Shown: one piece after another, positions 24,781-33,615 of the stretch
Layout: every line of letters starts with the position of its first letter
How positions within the stretch are numbered: position 1 is the stretch's first letter
DNA from: Actinoplanes auranticolor
GTDB lineage: Bacteria > Actinomycetota > Actinomycetes > Mycobacteriales > Micromonosporaceae
Length of the DNA stretch: 64,000 nucleotides
Assembly (NCBI RefSeq): GCF_018332655.1
Contig: NZ_BOQL01000084.1
Span: forward strand, 1-64,000
Direction of reading: 5' to 3'
Translations under genes and position numbers: made by a program
Notes under the pieces: generated by a model
What the model saw: only the letters and a program-made list of their open reading frames with translations
Told to the model about the DNA's origin: nothing
The model's database searches: none

Positions 24781-26235
24781 GTGCCGTCACGCCAGGATCA
24801 GCTGCACTCGTACCAGTACTCGCAGCAGCGGGTGGTGGCCGCGCTGGTCACCCACGACCCCGATCCGCACCGCTCGCCGCTGCGCCGGGCCGGCAGCGCG
24901 GCCCTGATCAGCCTGGTCGTGGCCTCGCTGGCCGTCGGTGGCGCCGCCGTCTACGGCATGCTCAAGGGGCGCAGCTCGGTCGATCCGCGCAACGAGGCCG
25001 TGGTGTTCCTGGAGAAGGGTTCGGGCGCCCGCTTCGTCTACCTCAAGTCCGACGACCGGATGCACCCGGTGCTCAACTACAGCTCGGCGCTGCTGATCGC
25101 CAACGCCACCGAGCCCAAGATGGTCGACGCCTCGTCGCAGAGCCTGGCCAAGGTGCCGCTCGGCGATCCGCTCGGCATCCCGGACGCCCCCGACTCGCTG
25201 CCGGCGGCCAAGGGCGGGATGGCCGCGCGGGTGTGGACGGTCTGCTCGCGGACGCCGGCCGATTCCGGCTCCGGCACGCCGGCGCAGAGCCTGCTGGCGG
25301 TCGGCGTGCGGCTCTCCGACGGCACCGTGCTGCCCGTGCCGCGGGCTGACACCCCCGCCGCCGATCTGCGCGGGCTGCTCGTCGCCGATCCGTCCGGCCG
25401 AACCTATCTGGTCTACAACAACAAGCGGTTCCTGATCCCGGCCGGCCGGCTGCAACGCACCCAGTCCTTCCTGGGCTGGACCCAGCAGCCGCTGCCGGTC
25501 GCGGCGGCCTGGATCAACGCGGTGCCGATCGGCCCCGACCTCAAGCCGCCGGCGATCCAGGACTTCGGTGACCCGTCGCCGGCGATCGACGACTTCGAGA
25601 TCGGTCAGCTGCTGCGGATCCGCGGCGATGCCAGTGGCACGGACAAATGGGGCGTGGTGCTGGGCGACGGCGTGGCCGACATCACCGACGTGCAGGCGCG
25701 GCTGCTGCAGGTCGACCCGGAGGCGTACGACCGCCGCGACATCGATCTCAATCTGTACAGCAGCTTGCCGCACTCCCGGACCCAGCTGATCGGCGAGGCC
25801 GCTGCCGCGGGCCTGCCGCCGGCGGTCCCGGTGCTGCTCAACGGCCCTGAGCAGGTGTGTCTCAGCTACGACGGCGAGGACCCCAAGGGTGTGATCAGCA
25901 TCCGGATCGGTCCGACGGCGCCGAGCGGCAGCCCGGTCGCCGGCGCACCGGCCGTCGCGGGCGGCGTGCAGGCTGACTTGGTGCACGTGCCGCGCGGCAA
26001 GGGGGCGCTGGTCGTCGCGGCCGCATCACCCACGGCACCGGCCGGCAGCGGCACGGTCAGCATCGTGACGGACACCGGCCGCCGCTACCCGGTCGCCAGC
26101 CGTGACGTGCTGCCCCGCCTCGGCTACGCCGGCGTCGAGCCCGTCCCGATCCCGGGCCAGCTCGTTTCGCTACTGCCCCAGGGACCGGCGCTCGACCCGG
26201 TGCGAGCCCGCCGGGGCGACTCCACCCAGGGCTGA
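24781..26235 (+). CDS. eccB: Type VII secretion core protein EccB
   Basis: A 484-residue protein starting at GTG with GGGGAGGG upstream. It opens with the characteristic MPSRQDQLHSYQYSQQRVVAALV, has one membrane helix near residues 38-58, and then a long extracytoplasmic domain with VFLEKGSGARFVYLKSDDRMHPVLNYSSALLI split by family-typical Cys residues. EccB is a structural part of the ESX membrane complex. No eccC, eccD, mycP or EsxA/B-type genes are in the neighbourhood, so this copy is either an orphan or separated from its locus. Confidence 0.92.
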   Translation: MPSRQDQLHSYQYSQQRVVAALVTHDPDPHRSPLRRAGSAALISLVVASLAVGGAAVYGMLKGRSSVDPRNEAVVFLEKGSGARFVYLKSDDRMHPVLNYSSALLIANATEPKMVDASSQSLAKVPLGDPLGIPDAPDSLPAAKGGMAARVWTVCSRTPADSGSGTPAQSLLAVGVRLSDGTVLPVPRADTPAADLRGLLVADPSGRTYLVYNNKRFLIPAGRLQRTQSFLGWTQQPLPVAAAWINAVPIGPDLKPPAIQDFGDPSPAIDDFEIGQLLRIRGDASGTDKWGVVLGDGVADITDVQARLLQVDPEAYDRRDIDLNLYSSLPHSRTQLIGEAAAAGLPPAVPVLLNGPEQVCLSYDGEDPKGVISIRIGPTAPSGSPVAGAPAVAGGVQADLVHVPRGKGALVVAAASPTAPAGSGTVSIVTDTGRRYPVASRDVLPRLGYAGVEPVPIPGQLVSLLPQGPALDPVRARRGDSTQG

Positions 26236-26304
26236 ACGCAGCGAGGCGGGCGGACGGCTCCGGTCCGGAGCGTCCACCCGCCTGCACGATCTGCGCTACC
26301 GGGG

Positions 26305-27066
26305 TCAGTTCTTCTTCTGGCCACCGCTGGCCAGCCGGGCCACCTTCTCGCTGTGCTGCGCCGACTGGGTCTGGTCGACCGGGTCGGCGTCCACCAGCTC
26401 GATGGCCGGCTCCGTCGTGCCGGCACCGACCGTCGGGTCGACGCCCGCACCGCCCGCCGGGTCCGAGCCGACAGCGCCGACGACGGGGCCGGTCTCGCCC
26501 TTCGGCGTGACGAACCCCGACGGACCGGACAGGTCGGCCGGCTTCGCGAGGGCCTCGTCGGAGCCGGTGATCCGCGTCGTGACGGGGCTCGGGTCGTACT
26601 CGTCCCACTGCTCCTGACGACGCTTGCGGAGCACGTAGGCACCCGCGGCGCCCACCGCGGCGCCGGCCAGCAGCAGACCGCCGAGCTTGGAGCTCTTGCT
26701 GCTCTCCTTGCCCTTCAGCGCCTTGTTGGCCCGCTTCTGGATCTTCATGGCGTCCTTCTTGCTCGCCTTGAGGTCCTTCTTGCTCGCCGTAGCCGTCGAC
26801 TTGCTGACCCGCTGCGCCTTGTCGGTCGCGGCAGTGACCAGCGGGGTCAGCGTCGCTACGGCGCTGCCCCAGCTGCTCGACGCGGCATCCTTGGCCTTGC
26901 TGGCCGTCGGCTGCACGCGGTCACGGGCGGCGTAGAAACGGGGACCCACGGTCGCGCTGGTCTCCTGTGCGGCGAGCGATGCCGCACGCTTGAAGTGATC
27001 AACGCTCTGACCGAGCTCGCTCTTCATCTTTGCGCTGCGGTTCTTCCGTCGCATCGTTGCGAACAC
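26305..27066 (-). CDS. Lys/Ala-rich single-span membrane protein
   Basis: A 253-residue hypothetical. GTG at 27066 is preferred because AGGAGGT precedes it by eight bases; an ATG four codons inside is the alternative. The first 120 residues form a basic, Ala/Lys/Ser-rich helical region with repeated SKKDLKASKKDA-like units, followed by a membrane helix (LGGLLLAGAAVGAAGAYVL), the charged RKRRQEQWDEYDP, and an acidic low-complexity tail. The layout resembles DUF3618/YtxH-like membrane tethers. No enzymatic motif is seen. Confidence 0.75.
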   Translation of the reverse strand: MFATMRRKNRSAKMKSELGQSVDHFKRAASLAAQETSATVGPRFYAARDRVQPTASKAKDAASSSWGSAVATLTPLVTAATDKAQRVSKSTATASKKDLKASKKDAMKIQKRANKALKGKESSKSSKLGGLLLAGAAVGAAGAYVLRKRRQEQWDEYDPSPVTTRITGSDEALAKPADLSGPSGFVTPKGETGPVVGAVGSDPAGGAGVDPTVGAGTTEPAIELVDADPVDQTQSAQHSEKVARLASGGQKKN

Positions 27067-27228
27067 CAGTGCCCACCTCCTGTGGTTCTCTCCCACGTCA
27101 TGTTGCCCTCTTGGGTACCCCCGCGTAGCCGGATCAGACACATGGGGGAGGATCCGAACTGCAAAGAACTGTCCAGCGCCGGTCCTCCACCTGACGAATC
27201 GGCGACCGCGACACTGATGGGAGTACCC

Positions 27229-27753
27229 GTGGCCGAGACTCTTTACGCCACCCTGCACACCAATCACGGCCCGATCCGGCTCCAGCTCTTCCCGGACCAC
27301 GCGCCGGCGACCGTGCGCAACTTCGTGGAGCTCGCGGAAGGCACCAAGGACTACGTCGACCCGCGGACCGGCCAGAAGGGCAGCGGGCCGTACTACGACG
27401 GGACGATCTCGCACCGCGTCATCGCCGGCTTCATGATCCAGCTGGGCGACCCGACCGGCACCGGCCGCGGCGGCCCCGGCTTCCAGTTCGCCGACGAGTT
27501 CCACCCGGAGCTGCAGTTCGACCGCCCGTACCTGCTCGCCATGGCGAACGCCGGCCCGGGCACGAACGGCTCGCAGTTCTTCATCACCGTCGGCGCCACC
27601 CCGCACCTCAACCGCCGGCACACGATCTTCGGCCAGGTCGCCGACGAGCAGTCGGCCAAGGTCGTCGACTCGATCGCGGCCACGCCGACCGGTCCGGGCG
27701 ACCGTCCGCGCGAGGACGTCGTGGTGGAGCGCGTGGAGATCGAGCGCGCGTAG
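27229..27753 (+). CDS. Cyclophilin-type peptidyl-prolyl isomerase
   Basis: A 174-residue cytoplasmic cyclophilin. Conserved pieces include FPDHAPATVRNFVELA, YYDGTISHRVIAGFMIQ (with the active-site Arg), GGPGFQFADEF, YLLAMANAGPGTNGSQFFI and HTIFGQV. It speeds cis-trans isomerisation of proline bonds during folding. GTG at 27229 gives MAETLYATLHTNHG, matching the usual N-terminus; a GGGAG ribosome site lies close upstream. Confidence 0.93.
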   Translation: MAETLYATLHTNHGPIRLQLFPDHAPATVRNFVELAEGTKDYVDPRTGQKGSGPYYDGTISHRVIAGFMIQLGDPTGTGRGGPGFQFADEFHPELQFDRPYLLAMANAGPGTNGSQFFITVGATPHLNRRHTIFGQVADEQSAKVVDSIAATPTGPGDRPREDVVVERVEIERA

Positions 27754-27785
27754 TTCGTTTACCCCGTCCGGGTACCGTGGTGGGT

Positions 27786-28700
27786 ATGAGTGAGTCTCCG
27801 GTGACGGCGCCGGTCTGCTACCGACACCCGTCGAAAGAGACCTACGTCCGTTGCACCCGCTGCGAGCGGCCGATCTGCCCGGACTGCATGAACGAGGCCT
27901 CGGTCGGCCACCAGTGCCCGGAGTGCGTTGCCCAGGGCAGGCGCACGCAGCGGCCGGTGCGCACCGCTTTCGGCGGTAGCGTCGCCGGCCGCGCCGGGAC
28001 GGCCACCAAGGCACTGATCGGCATCAACGTCGTCGTGATGCTCGTCTCCATCCTCAGCGGCGGCGCGAACGCGGTCGCCGGTGGCGGCTGGGGCGGCCTG
28101 CTGGGCGGCAGCACGCCGCTCACCGAGTTCGGCGCGGTGCTCGGCTCGGCCGTCTACGGCCCGGCCGGCGACGTGGTCCCGCACGGCATCGTGCACGGTG
28201 AGTGGTACCGCCTCTTCACCGCGATGTTCCTGCACTACGGCGTCCTGCACCTGCTGATGAACATGTACGCGCTCTGGTTCCTCGGGCGCGAGGTCGAACG
28301 GGTGCTCGGCCCGGTCCGCTTCGTCGGGCTCTACCTGCTGGCCGGCTTCGGCGGCAACGTGGCGGCGTACCTGTTCTCCGCGCCGAACAGCATGACGGCG
28401 GGCGCATCGACGGCGGTCTTCGGCATGATGTCGGCGATCTTCGTGCTGCTCAAGCGGCTCAACCTGAGCGTCCAGCCGATCCTGCCGATCATCGTGATCA
28501 ACGTGGTCTTCACCCTGGTGATCTCCAACATCTCGGTCGCGGGTCACTTCGGCGGCCTGGTCGTGGGCGCGGTGGTGGCCGCGATCCTGGCCTATGCGCC
28601 CCAGCAGAGACGCACCCTGGTGCAGGGGGTGGGTTGCGCGGCGGTGCTGGTGATCTTGCTGGCGCTGGCGATCTACCGCACGGCGTCCCTGATGCTGTGA
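27786..28700 (+). CDS. Rhomboid family intramembrane serine protease
   Basis: A 304-residue protein. Residues 9-50 hold a Cys/His cluster of zinc-binding type (CYRH, CTRC, CPDC, HQCPEC), as in many actinobacterial rhomboids. Six or seven membrane segments follow. The catalytic Ser is in GASTAVFGMM and the partner His in GHFGGLVVG; the N-terminal LHYGVLHLLMNMYALW supplies the oxyanion-site His and Asn. TACCGT ends seven bases before the ATG, so the mRNA is probably leaderless. The 3' end overlaps the convergent gene by 28 bases. Confidence 0.92.
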   Translation: MSESPVTAPVCYRHPSKETYVRCTRCERPICPDCMNEASVGHQCPECVAQGRRTQRPVRTAFGGSVAGRAGTATKALIGINVVVMLVSILSGGANAVAGGGWGGLLGGSTPLTEFGAVLGSAVYGPAGDVVPHGIVHGEWYRLFTAMFLHYGVLHLLMNMYALWFLGREVERVLGPVRFVGLYLLAGFGGNVAAYLFSAPNSMTAGASTAVFGMMSAIFVLLKRLNLSVQPILPIIVINVVFTLVISNISVAGHFGGLVVGAVVAAILAYAPQQRRTLVQGVGCAAVLVILLALAIYRTASLML

Positions 28701-29359
28701 TCTGCCGGTATCTCGGTGGCTGACAAGCAGATCCGCCGGTCCGCGCTGATCCGTGTCCCGGCCGCGACGTCCTGAGCGGTGACTCGCCAATCGGACGACC
28801 GGGACGCGATGTCGTGCTCCGGCGTGCCGCAGACGGTGACGCCGGTCAGCCCGGCCCGTTCCGCCGCGTCCAGCGCGCCGGCCGGCCCGAGGCCGACGAG
28901 GGCGGGCATGGCGACGATCTCCCGGTCGGCGCGTTGCTGCTCAGCGGCCTTCGCCTCGGCGGCCCTCGCGGCCGCGGCCCGGGCATCGGCGGCCTTCGCG
29001 GCGAGCACCTTCGCCGCCGCGGCCCGGTCCTCCGCGGCCCGCTGAGCCGCAGCCTCGTCCTCCCGGGCGCGGGCGGCAGCGGCTCTGTCCCCGGTCGCCT
29101 TGTCGGCTGCCGTACCGCTGATGCCGAGCGCCCCGGATCCCCGGCCCAGGCTCCGCTGGTCGGCGTTGGTGCCCCAGCCGACGCCGAAGCAGGCCAGCAC
29201 GACGGCCGCTCCCGCCGCCACCAGCCCGGCCGATGCCTTGTGGCGGCGCGACAACATCAGCCGGCGTGCCGGCTGCCGCAGCTCACCCGGTAGTTCCGGC
29301 GGTTCACTCGGCGGGGACGGTTGCCGCGGACGCGGCAGCGACGGCAGGGTCAAGCGCAT
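28673..29359 (-). CDS. Membrane-anchored protein with Ala-rich coiled coil and PASTA-like end
   Basis: A 228-residue hypothetical. A Pro-rich head is followed by a membrane helix (ASAGLVAAGAAVVLACFGVGW), an Ala/Arg/Glu coiled coil (about 90-145) with repeated RAAEDRAAAAKVLAAK-like units, and a C-terminal domain containing VAMPALVGLGPAGALDAAERAGLTGV and a later AGTRISADRRICLSA. The last part resembles a single PASTA domain, which can bind peptidoglycan fragments. No kinase domain is attached. It is convergent with and overlaps the rhomboid gene. Confidence 0.65.
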   Translation of the reverse strand: MRLTLPSLPRPRQPSPPSEPPELPGELRQPARRLMLSRRHKASAGLVAAGAAVVLACFGVGWGTNADQRSLGRGSGALGISGTAADKATGDRAAAARAREDEAAAQRAAEDRAAAAKVLAAKAADARAAAARAAEAKAAEQQRADREIVAMPALVGLGPAGALDAAERAGLTGVTVCGTPEHDIASRSSDWRVTAQDVAAGTRISADRRICLSATEIPADHSIRDAVR

Positions 29360-29450
29360 GCGGGTTCCTCAGCACAGATACGGGCGATGACGACCAGAAA
29401 CGATCATCGCCGCCATCGGCGCCGTACGGTGACGGATCCCCGCAATTACC

Positions 29451-29873
29451 CTAGAGCGGGGCGTTCGCTCGCATGGCGTTCAGGGCCTCGGCGACCTTTT
29501 CGGGATCCGTGCCCAGCTCGTGCTCGCTGAACAGGTGCAGGCTGTCGCCCGCGTCGATCTCCAGCAGCCGGTTGCGCAGGCCCATGCGTTCGCGGCTGTC
29601 CACCCGTACCCGCTCGATCTGCGGCCAGGCCACATGCCGGCGCCGGATGAAACCGACCACCATGGTGACTCCGCTCGTGTCCGCGCTGAGCCGGACCGGC
29701 GCGACCAGGTCCCGGACAGCCCAGCCGGTCAGCGTGGCGGCGACCACGATCGCGACGAACCACTGCACCGGGTCCTCGCCGCCGAACGCCACGACCAGCA
29801 CCACCAGGGCCACCGCGCCGAGCAGTTTGACGATCGGCAGGACGGGCCGCACCCGCCACTGAAGAGGCGACAT
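29451..29873 (-). CDS. PH-domain (bPH2-like) membrane protein
   Basis: A 140-residue protein with two hydrophobic segments (LLGAVALVVLVVAFG, WFVAIVVAATLTGWAV) and a C-terminal beta-rich domain with GVTMVVGFIRRRHVAWPQIERVRVDSRERMG, similar to short bacterial PH domains. Its role is unknown. ATG at 29873 lies seven bases after CATAGT, suggesting a leaderless message. It is divergent from the thiolase gene with 37 bases between the starts. Confidence 0.75.
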   Translation of the reverse strand: MSPLQWRVRPVLPIVKLLGAVALVVLVVAFGGEDPVQWFVAIVVAATLTGWAVRDLVAPVRLSADTSGVTMVVGFIRRRHVAWPQIERVRVDSRERMGLRNRLLEIDAGDSLHLFSEHELGTDPEKVAEALNAMRANAPL

Positions 29874-29910
29874 GGACACCACTATGGCAGTCCGGCGTAC
29901 CGTCGGCAGT

Positions 29911-31041
29911 ATGCGAGACGCGGTGATCGTGGGGGCGGTACGCACACCTGTCGGACGACGCAACGGCGGGCTGGCGCAGGTGCATCCGGTCGACCTGTCG
30001 GCGGTGGTGCTGCGGGCGCTGGCCGAGCGCACGGGCATCGACCCGGCGGACGTCGAGGACGTGCTGTGGGGCTGTGTGTCCCAGGTGGGTGAGCAGTCGT
30101 GGAACATCGGCCGCAACGCCGTGCTGGCGGCCGGCTGGCCCGAGTCGGTGCCCGGCACGACGATGGACCGGCAGTGCGGCTCCAGTCAGCAGGCGCTGCA
30201 CTTCGCGGCGGCGACCGTGCTGTCCGGGCAGGCCGATCTGGTGGTGGCCGGGGGCGTCGAGTCGATGAGCCGGGTGCCGATGGGCTCCAGCGCGGCCGGC
30301 GCCGACCCGTACGGTCCGGCCGTTGCCGAGCGCTACGGCACGACCGTGTTCAACCAGGGCGTCGGCGCCGAGATGATGGCTGAGCGGTGGGGCCTGTCCC
30401 GGTCGCAGCTGGACGAGTACGCGCTGGCCAGCCACGAGGCGGCGGCGAAGGCGCAGGATGCCGGCGAGTTCGACGCCGAGGTGGTCGCGGCCGGCGGCGT
30501 CACCCGCGACGAGGGCATCCGGCGCGACACCACCCTGGAGAAGCTGGGTGGGCTCAAGACGCCGTTCAAGGCCGACGGCGTGGTCACCGCCGGCTCCGCT
30601 TCGCAGATCTCCGACGGCGCGGCTGCTCTGGCCGTCACCAGCTCACGCTGGGCGGCGGCGCACGGCCTGCGGCCGCTCGCCCGCGTGCACACGGCGGTGG
30701 TGGCGGCGGCCGATCCGGTCATCATGCTGACCGCGCCGATCCCGGCCACCGCGAAGGTGCTGGCCAAGGCGGGCCTCACCCTGGACGACATCGGGGTGTA
30801 CGAGGTGAACGAGGCGTTCGCGCCCGTACCGCTGGCCTGGCTGGCGGAGACCGGCGGCGACCCGTCCCGGCTCAACCCGCGCGGCGGGGCGATCGCCCTG
30901 GGACACCCGCTCGGAGCCTCCGGCGCCCGGATCACGACGACGATGATCCACCACATGCGACAGACGAAGATCCGCTACGGCCTGCAGACGATGTGCGAGG
31001 GCGGCGGAATGGCCAACGCCACGGTGCTGGAACTCCTGTAA
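29911..31041 (+). CDS. Thiolase (acetyl-CoA C-acyltransferase)
   Basis: A 376-residue thiolase. The nucleophile Cys is in MDRQCGSSQQALHFAA; the catalytic His is in GGAIALGHPLGASGAR and the second Cys in LQTMCEGGGMANA. It either condenses two acetyl-CoA units or cleaves 3-ketoacyl-CoA; direction cannot be told from sequence. No hydroxyacyl-CoA dehydrogenase is adjacent. TACCGT ends seven bases before the ATG, so translation is probably leaderless. Confidence 0.93.
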   Translation: MRDAVIVGAVRTPVGRRNGGLAQVHPVDLSAVVLRALAERTGIDPADVEDVLWGCVSQVGEQSWNIGRNAVLAAGWPESVPGTTMDRQCGSSQQALHFAAATVLSGQADLVVAGGVESMSRVPMGSSAAGADPYGPAVAERYGTTVFNQGVGAEMMAERWGLSRSQLDEYALASHEAAAKAQDAGEFDAEVVAAGGVTRDEGIRRDTTLEKLGGLKTPFKADGVVTAGSASQISDGAAALAVTSSRWAAAHGLRPLARVHTAVVAAADPVIMLTAPIPATAKVLAKAGLTLDDIGVYEVNEAFAPVPLAWLAETGGDPSRLNPRGGAIALGHPLGASGARITTTMIHHMRQTKIRYGLQTMCEGGGMANATVLELL

Positions 31042-31099
31042 TTCGATATTCATCGGGTGTTCCCCGCTGCTTCCCCGTTCCCCGGCCGTTAAACGCCAC

Positions 31100-31555
31100 A
31101 TGGACGTGTTCTCCCGTACGTTCCTGCCCGCCGCCGCCGAAGCCGGGGTCGCGATCCCCACCGTGAGCCGGCACATGCCCATCTTCCGCCGCTGCGTGGA
31201 GCCCGACGACGCCACGGTGCTGGTCACCCGGTGCGTCAGCCCGGACCGGCCGCTCGCCGGTGACTTCCTGCTGCTACTCACGTACCGCCGGATGGTCGTG
31301 ATCCAGGAGACCCGGGTGTTGCACCGGTTGCGGCTGCACCTGAACGCCAACCTGCGCCACCTGAGCGACGTCACCTGGCACCCCGACCTGCGCACTTCCG
31401 TGGTGGATGTCGCCGCGACCGCGGTGGACGGGGTGCGCGAGCGGTTCCGCATGCGCCTGGCCGAGCCGGCGCAGGTGTGGCACGTCGACGCGCTGCTCAA
31501 GCACGTGTTCCGCGAGCGCCGCACACCTGCGTTCCCGGCCACGGTCGCCGCTTAG
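31100..31555 (+). CDS. Hypothetical protein, possible PH-like fold
   Basis: A 151-residue soluble protein, not recognised as a named family. It is rich in beta-strand-like stretches (DATVLVTRCVSPD, DFLLLLTYRRMVVIQETRVLHRL, LHLNANLRHLSDVTWHPD) and ends in a helix (AQVWHVDALLKHVFRE), a layout compatible with a PH-like barrel. It has no signal peptide or membrane span. The ATG at 31100 is the first in frame. Its end overlaps the end of the convergent transketolase gene by four bases. Confidence 0.7.
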   Translation: MDVFSRTFLPAAAEAGVAIPTVSRHMPIFRRCVEPDDATVLVTRCVSPDRPLAGDFLLLLTYRRMVVIQETRVLHRLRLHLNANLRHLSDVTWHPDLRTSVVDVAATAVDGVRERFRMRLAEPAQVWHVDALLKHVFRERRTPAFPATVAA

Positions 31556-32439
31556 CTCCCTGCTCGGAGGAAGGCGCTGATCGAGGCGCGCAGACCGGTC
31601 GCGTCCAGGCCGTGCCAGCGCGCATGGTCGGCGGGGGTGCCATAACGCCGCTGCTCCGCGCGGCCCACCCCGAGATGCAGACCGCGATGCGGTACGTCGG
31701 ACAGCGCCGCCGCCACCAGCCGGCTCGACGTGCCGGCCAGGTAGGGCTCCACCACGACCACCTCACGGCTGACCAGCTCCCGCAGCCCCCGGGTGTCGAG
31801 CGGCCTCGGCGTCAACGTGTACGCGACCGTGACATCCAGGTCCGCGGTGGCGGCGAGCACCGGATCGAGCATCGGCCCGACCGCCAGCACCACCGGCGCC
31901 CCGGCCCAGCCCTGCCGCACGACCTGCAGCTTGTCGGTCGCCGCGTACGCCCGGCTGTTCTGCTGCGACGAGAGCCGCACGTAGATCCGGTCGTCGTTGC
32001 GCGCGGCCGCCCGCAGCAGGGCCGGCACCTCGTTCGGGTGACCCGGCACGTGCACGGTCCAGCCCTCGAGCGTGTCCAGCAGCGCCACGTCGCCGGGTGA
32101 CTGGTGGGTGTAACCCTCGCTGGACGCGTCGTACGAGGCACCGATGCTGACCAGGACGGCGCCCACGTCCTGGTGGCCGAGGTCCAGCTTGATCTGCTCG
32201 TAGGCGCGGTCGATCACGAACGGCGCGTACGAGTGCACGTACGGCCGCAGCCCGGTCAGCGCGAGCCCGCCGGCGACCCCGGCCATGAGCTGCTCGCGGA
32301 TGCCGACGTTGATCACCCGGTCCGGATGCCGGCGCTGGGCCGGCGCGAACGCGTCGCCGGAGATGTCGGCGAGCACCACGGCGGTCCGCGGATCCTCCTC
32401 GAGGAGAGCGGTGGTGGTGGCGACGAAGGTCTCTCGCAT
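31552..32439 (-). CDS. Transketolase, C-terminal subunit
   Basis: A 295-residue protein covering the pyrimidine-binding and C-terminal domains of a split transketolase: VVLADISGDAFAP, RVINVGIREQLMAGVAGGLAL with the essential Glu that activates thiamine diphosphate, and SYAPFVIDRAYEQIKLD. It should pair with the N-terminal subunit encoded five bases upstream. Split enzymes occur in archaea and in many bacterial secondary or specialised pathways. Expression probably depends on the SoxR-like regulator divergent from the operon. Confidence 0.9.
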   Translation of the reverse strand: MRETFVATTTALLEEDPRTAVVLADISGDAFAPAQRRHPDRVINVGIREQLMAGVAGGLALTGLRPYVHSYAPFVIDRAYEQIKLDLGHQDVGAVLVSIGASYDASSEGYTHQSPGDVALLDTLEGWTVHVPGHPNEVPALLRAAARNDDRIYVRLSSQQNSRAYAATDKLQVVRQGWAGAPVVLAVGPMLDPVLAATADLDVTVAYTLTPRPLDTRGLRELVSREVVVVEPYLAGTSSRLVAAALSDVPHRGLHLGVGRAEQRRYGTPADHARWHGLDATGLRASISAFLRAGS

Positions 32440-32444
32440 GATCC

Positions 32445-33125
32445 TCAGCCTTTCTTCTCGACGGCGGCGACGACGACGTGCGGACGGTCGCGGTCACGCT
32501 GCCGCAAGGCGATCTCGATGGCCTCGTGGTCGCGGCCATCCACTGTGGAGGCGGTCCAGCCCGGGAACCGGCTGGCGATCCCGCCGGGCCAGCCGTGGGT
32601 GGACGACTGGTTGTCGATGACGATCGCGGTGAGCTTGTCGAGCCGGGCGGCGGCCGCGTACGCGATCGCCTCATGGTTGGAACCCTCGTCCAGCTCGGCG
32701 TCGCCGAGCAGTACGAACGTCCGGGCGTCGAGTCCCTGCGCCCGCAGTCCCAGGGCGGTGCCCACGCCGAGGCCGAGCCCGTGCCCCAGCGAGCCGGTGC
32801 CGATCTCGACGCCGGGGATCAGCACCCGGTCGGGGTGGTGGCCGAGCGGGCTCTCCGGCCCGCCGAGATCGTCGAGCCAGTCGACGGGGATGAACCCCTT
32901 GGCGGCGAGCACGGCGTAGTAGCCGGCCGGCCCGTGCCCCTTGGAGAGCAGGAACCGGTCGCGGTCCGGATCGTCAACGGTGTCGGGCGACACCCGAAGC
33001 ACCCGGTCGTAGAGCACCCAGAGCACGTCGAGCGTCGAGTAAGCGCTGGGTGCGTGCTTCTCATCACCGGTCAGCCGGGTCAGCAGAGTGCCCAGCAGGT
33101 CTGGATTTACCGCTGTCGTGGTCAT
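32445..33125 (-). CDS. Transketolase, N-terminal subunit
   Basis: A 226-residue subunit that binds the diphosphate part of thiamine diphosphate: RFLLSKGHGPAGYYAVL, GTGSLGHGLGLGVGTALGLR and the metal motif LLGDAELDEGSNHEA extending to AIVIDNQ. ATG at 33125 is seven bases after a CAGGCT -10 box that stands 19 bases from TTGAGT, so it is probably leaderless and the intended start. Together with the next gene it makes one transketolase. Confidence 0.9.
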   Translation of the reverse strand: MTTTAVNPDLLGTLLTRLTGDEKHAPSAYSTLDVLWVLYDRVLRVSPDTVDDPDRDRFLLSKGHGPAGYYAVLAAKGFIPVDWLDDLGGPESPLGHHPDRVLIPGVEIGTGSLGHGLGLGVGTALGLRAQGLDARTFVLLGDAELDEGSNHEAIAYAAAARLDKLTAIVIDNQSSTHGWPGGIASRFPGWTASTVDGRDHEAIEIALRQRDRDRPHVVVAAVEKKG

Positions 33126-33131
33126 ATCCTC

Positions 33132-33162
33132 AGCCTGCAAGTTAAACTTCACTTCAACTCAA
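33132..33162 (-). promoter_or_regulatory. MerR/SoxR-type promoter of the transketolase operon
   Basis: On the minus strand TTGAGT (33162-33157) and CAGGCT (33137-33132) are separated by 19 bases, the over-long spacing typical of promoters twisted into shape by MerR-family activators. Inside the spacer lies the dyad AAGTTTAACTT (33139-33149), close to the SoxR core sequence. The start point would coincide with the ATG at 33125. The likely activator is the SoxR-like product of the divergent gene. Confidence 0.6.
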
Positions 33163-33165
33163 GGG

Positions 33166-33615
33166 ATGTCGGCAGTGGAGCTCCTCACCATCGGCGACAT
33201 GGCAGTCCGCAGCGGGGTGGCGCAGTCGGCTCTGCGCTACTACGAGCGCGAAGGACTGATCCGGTCGACGCGCACGGGCGGAAACCAGCGACGGTACGAG
33301 CGGCACGAGCTGCGCCGGATCGCGTTCATCCGGATCGCCCAGCAGGTCGGGGTGTCGCTGGAGGAGATCCGCGAGGCGCTGGCCGAGCTGCCGGAGAACC
33401 GGACGCCGACGAAGGCCGACTGGGCCCGGCTGTCGGCGCGCTGGCGGCGCAAGCTGGAGGCCCGCATCGCGATGATGGAACGGCTGCGCGATCAGCTGAC
33501 CGGGTGTATCGGATGCGGGTGCCTGAGCCTGAGCCGCTGCAAACTGATCAATCCCGAGGACCGCCTGGCCGCCCGCGGCACAGGCCCCCAGATGATCATC
33601 AATCCGCCGGGCTGA
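33166..33615 (+). CDS. SoxR-like MerR regulator with [2Fe-2S] cysteine motif
   Basis: A 149-residue regulator. The MerR winged helix covers LLTIGDMAVRSGVAQSALRYYEREGLI and GGNQRRYERHELRRIAFIRI, followed by a dimerisation helix and a C-terminal cluster CIGCGCLSLSRC, the exact C-x2-C-x-C-x5-C ligand set of SoxR. It should sense redox-active compounds through the cluster and activate the divergent transketolase promoter. ATG at 33166 was taken; a GTG at 33175 is also possible. A second SoxR is encoded at 39305-39730. Confidence 0.85.
   Translation: MSAVELLTIGDMAVRSGVAQSALRYYEREGLIRSTRTGGNQRRYERHELRRIAFIRIAQQVGVSLEEIREALAELPENRTPTKADWARLSARWRRKLEARIAMMERLRDQLTGCIGCGCLSLSRCKLINPEDRLAARGTGPQMIINPPG

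Noticed and set aside
24781-26235. Complete ESX/type VII secretion locus
   Set aside because: Only EccB is present; neighbours are unrelated.
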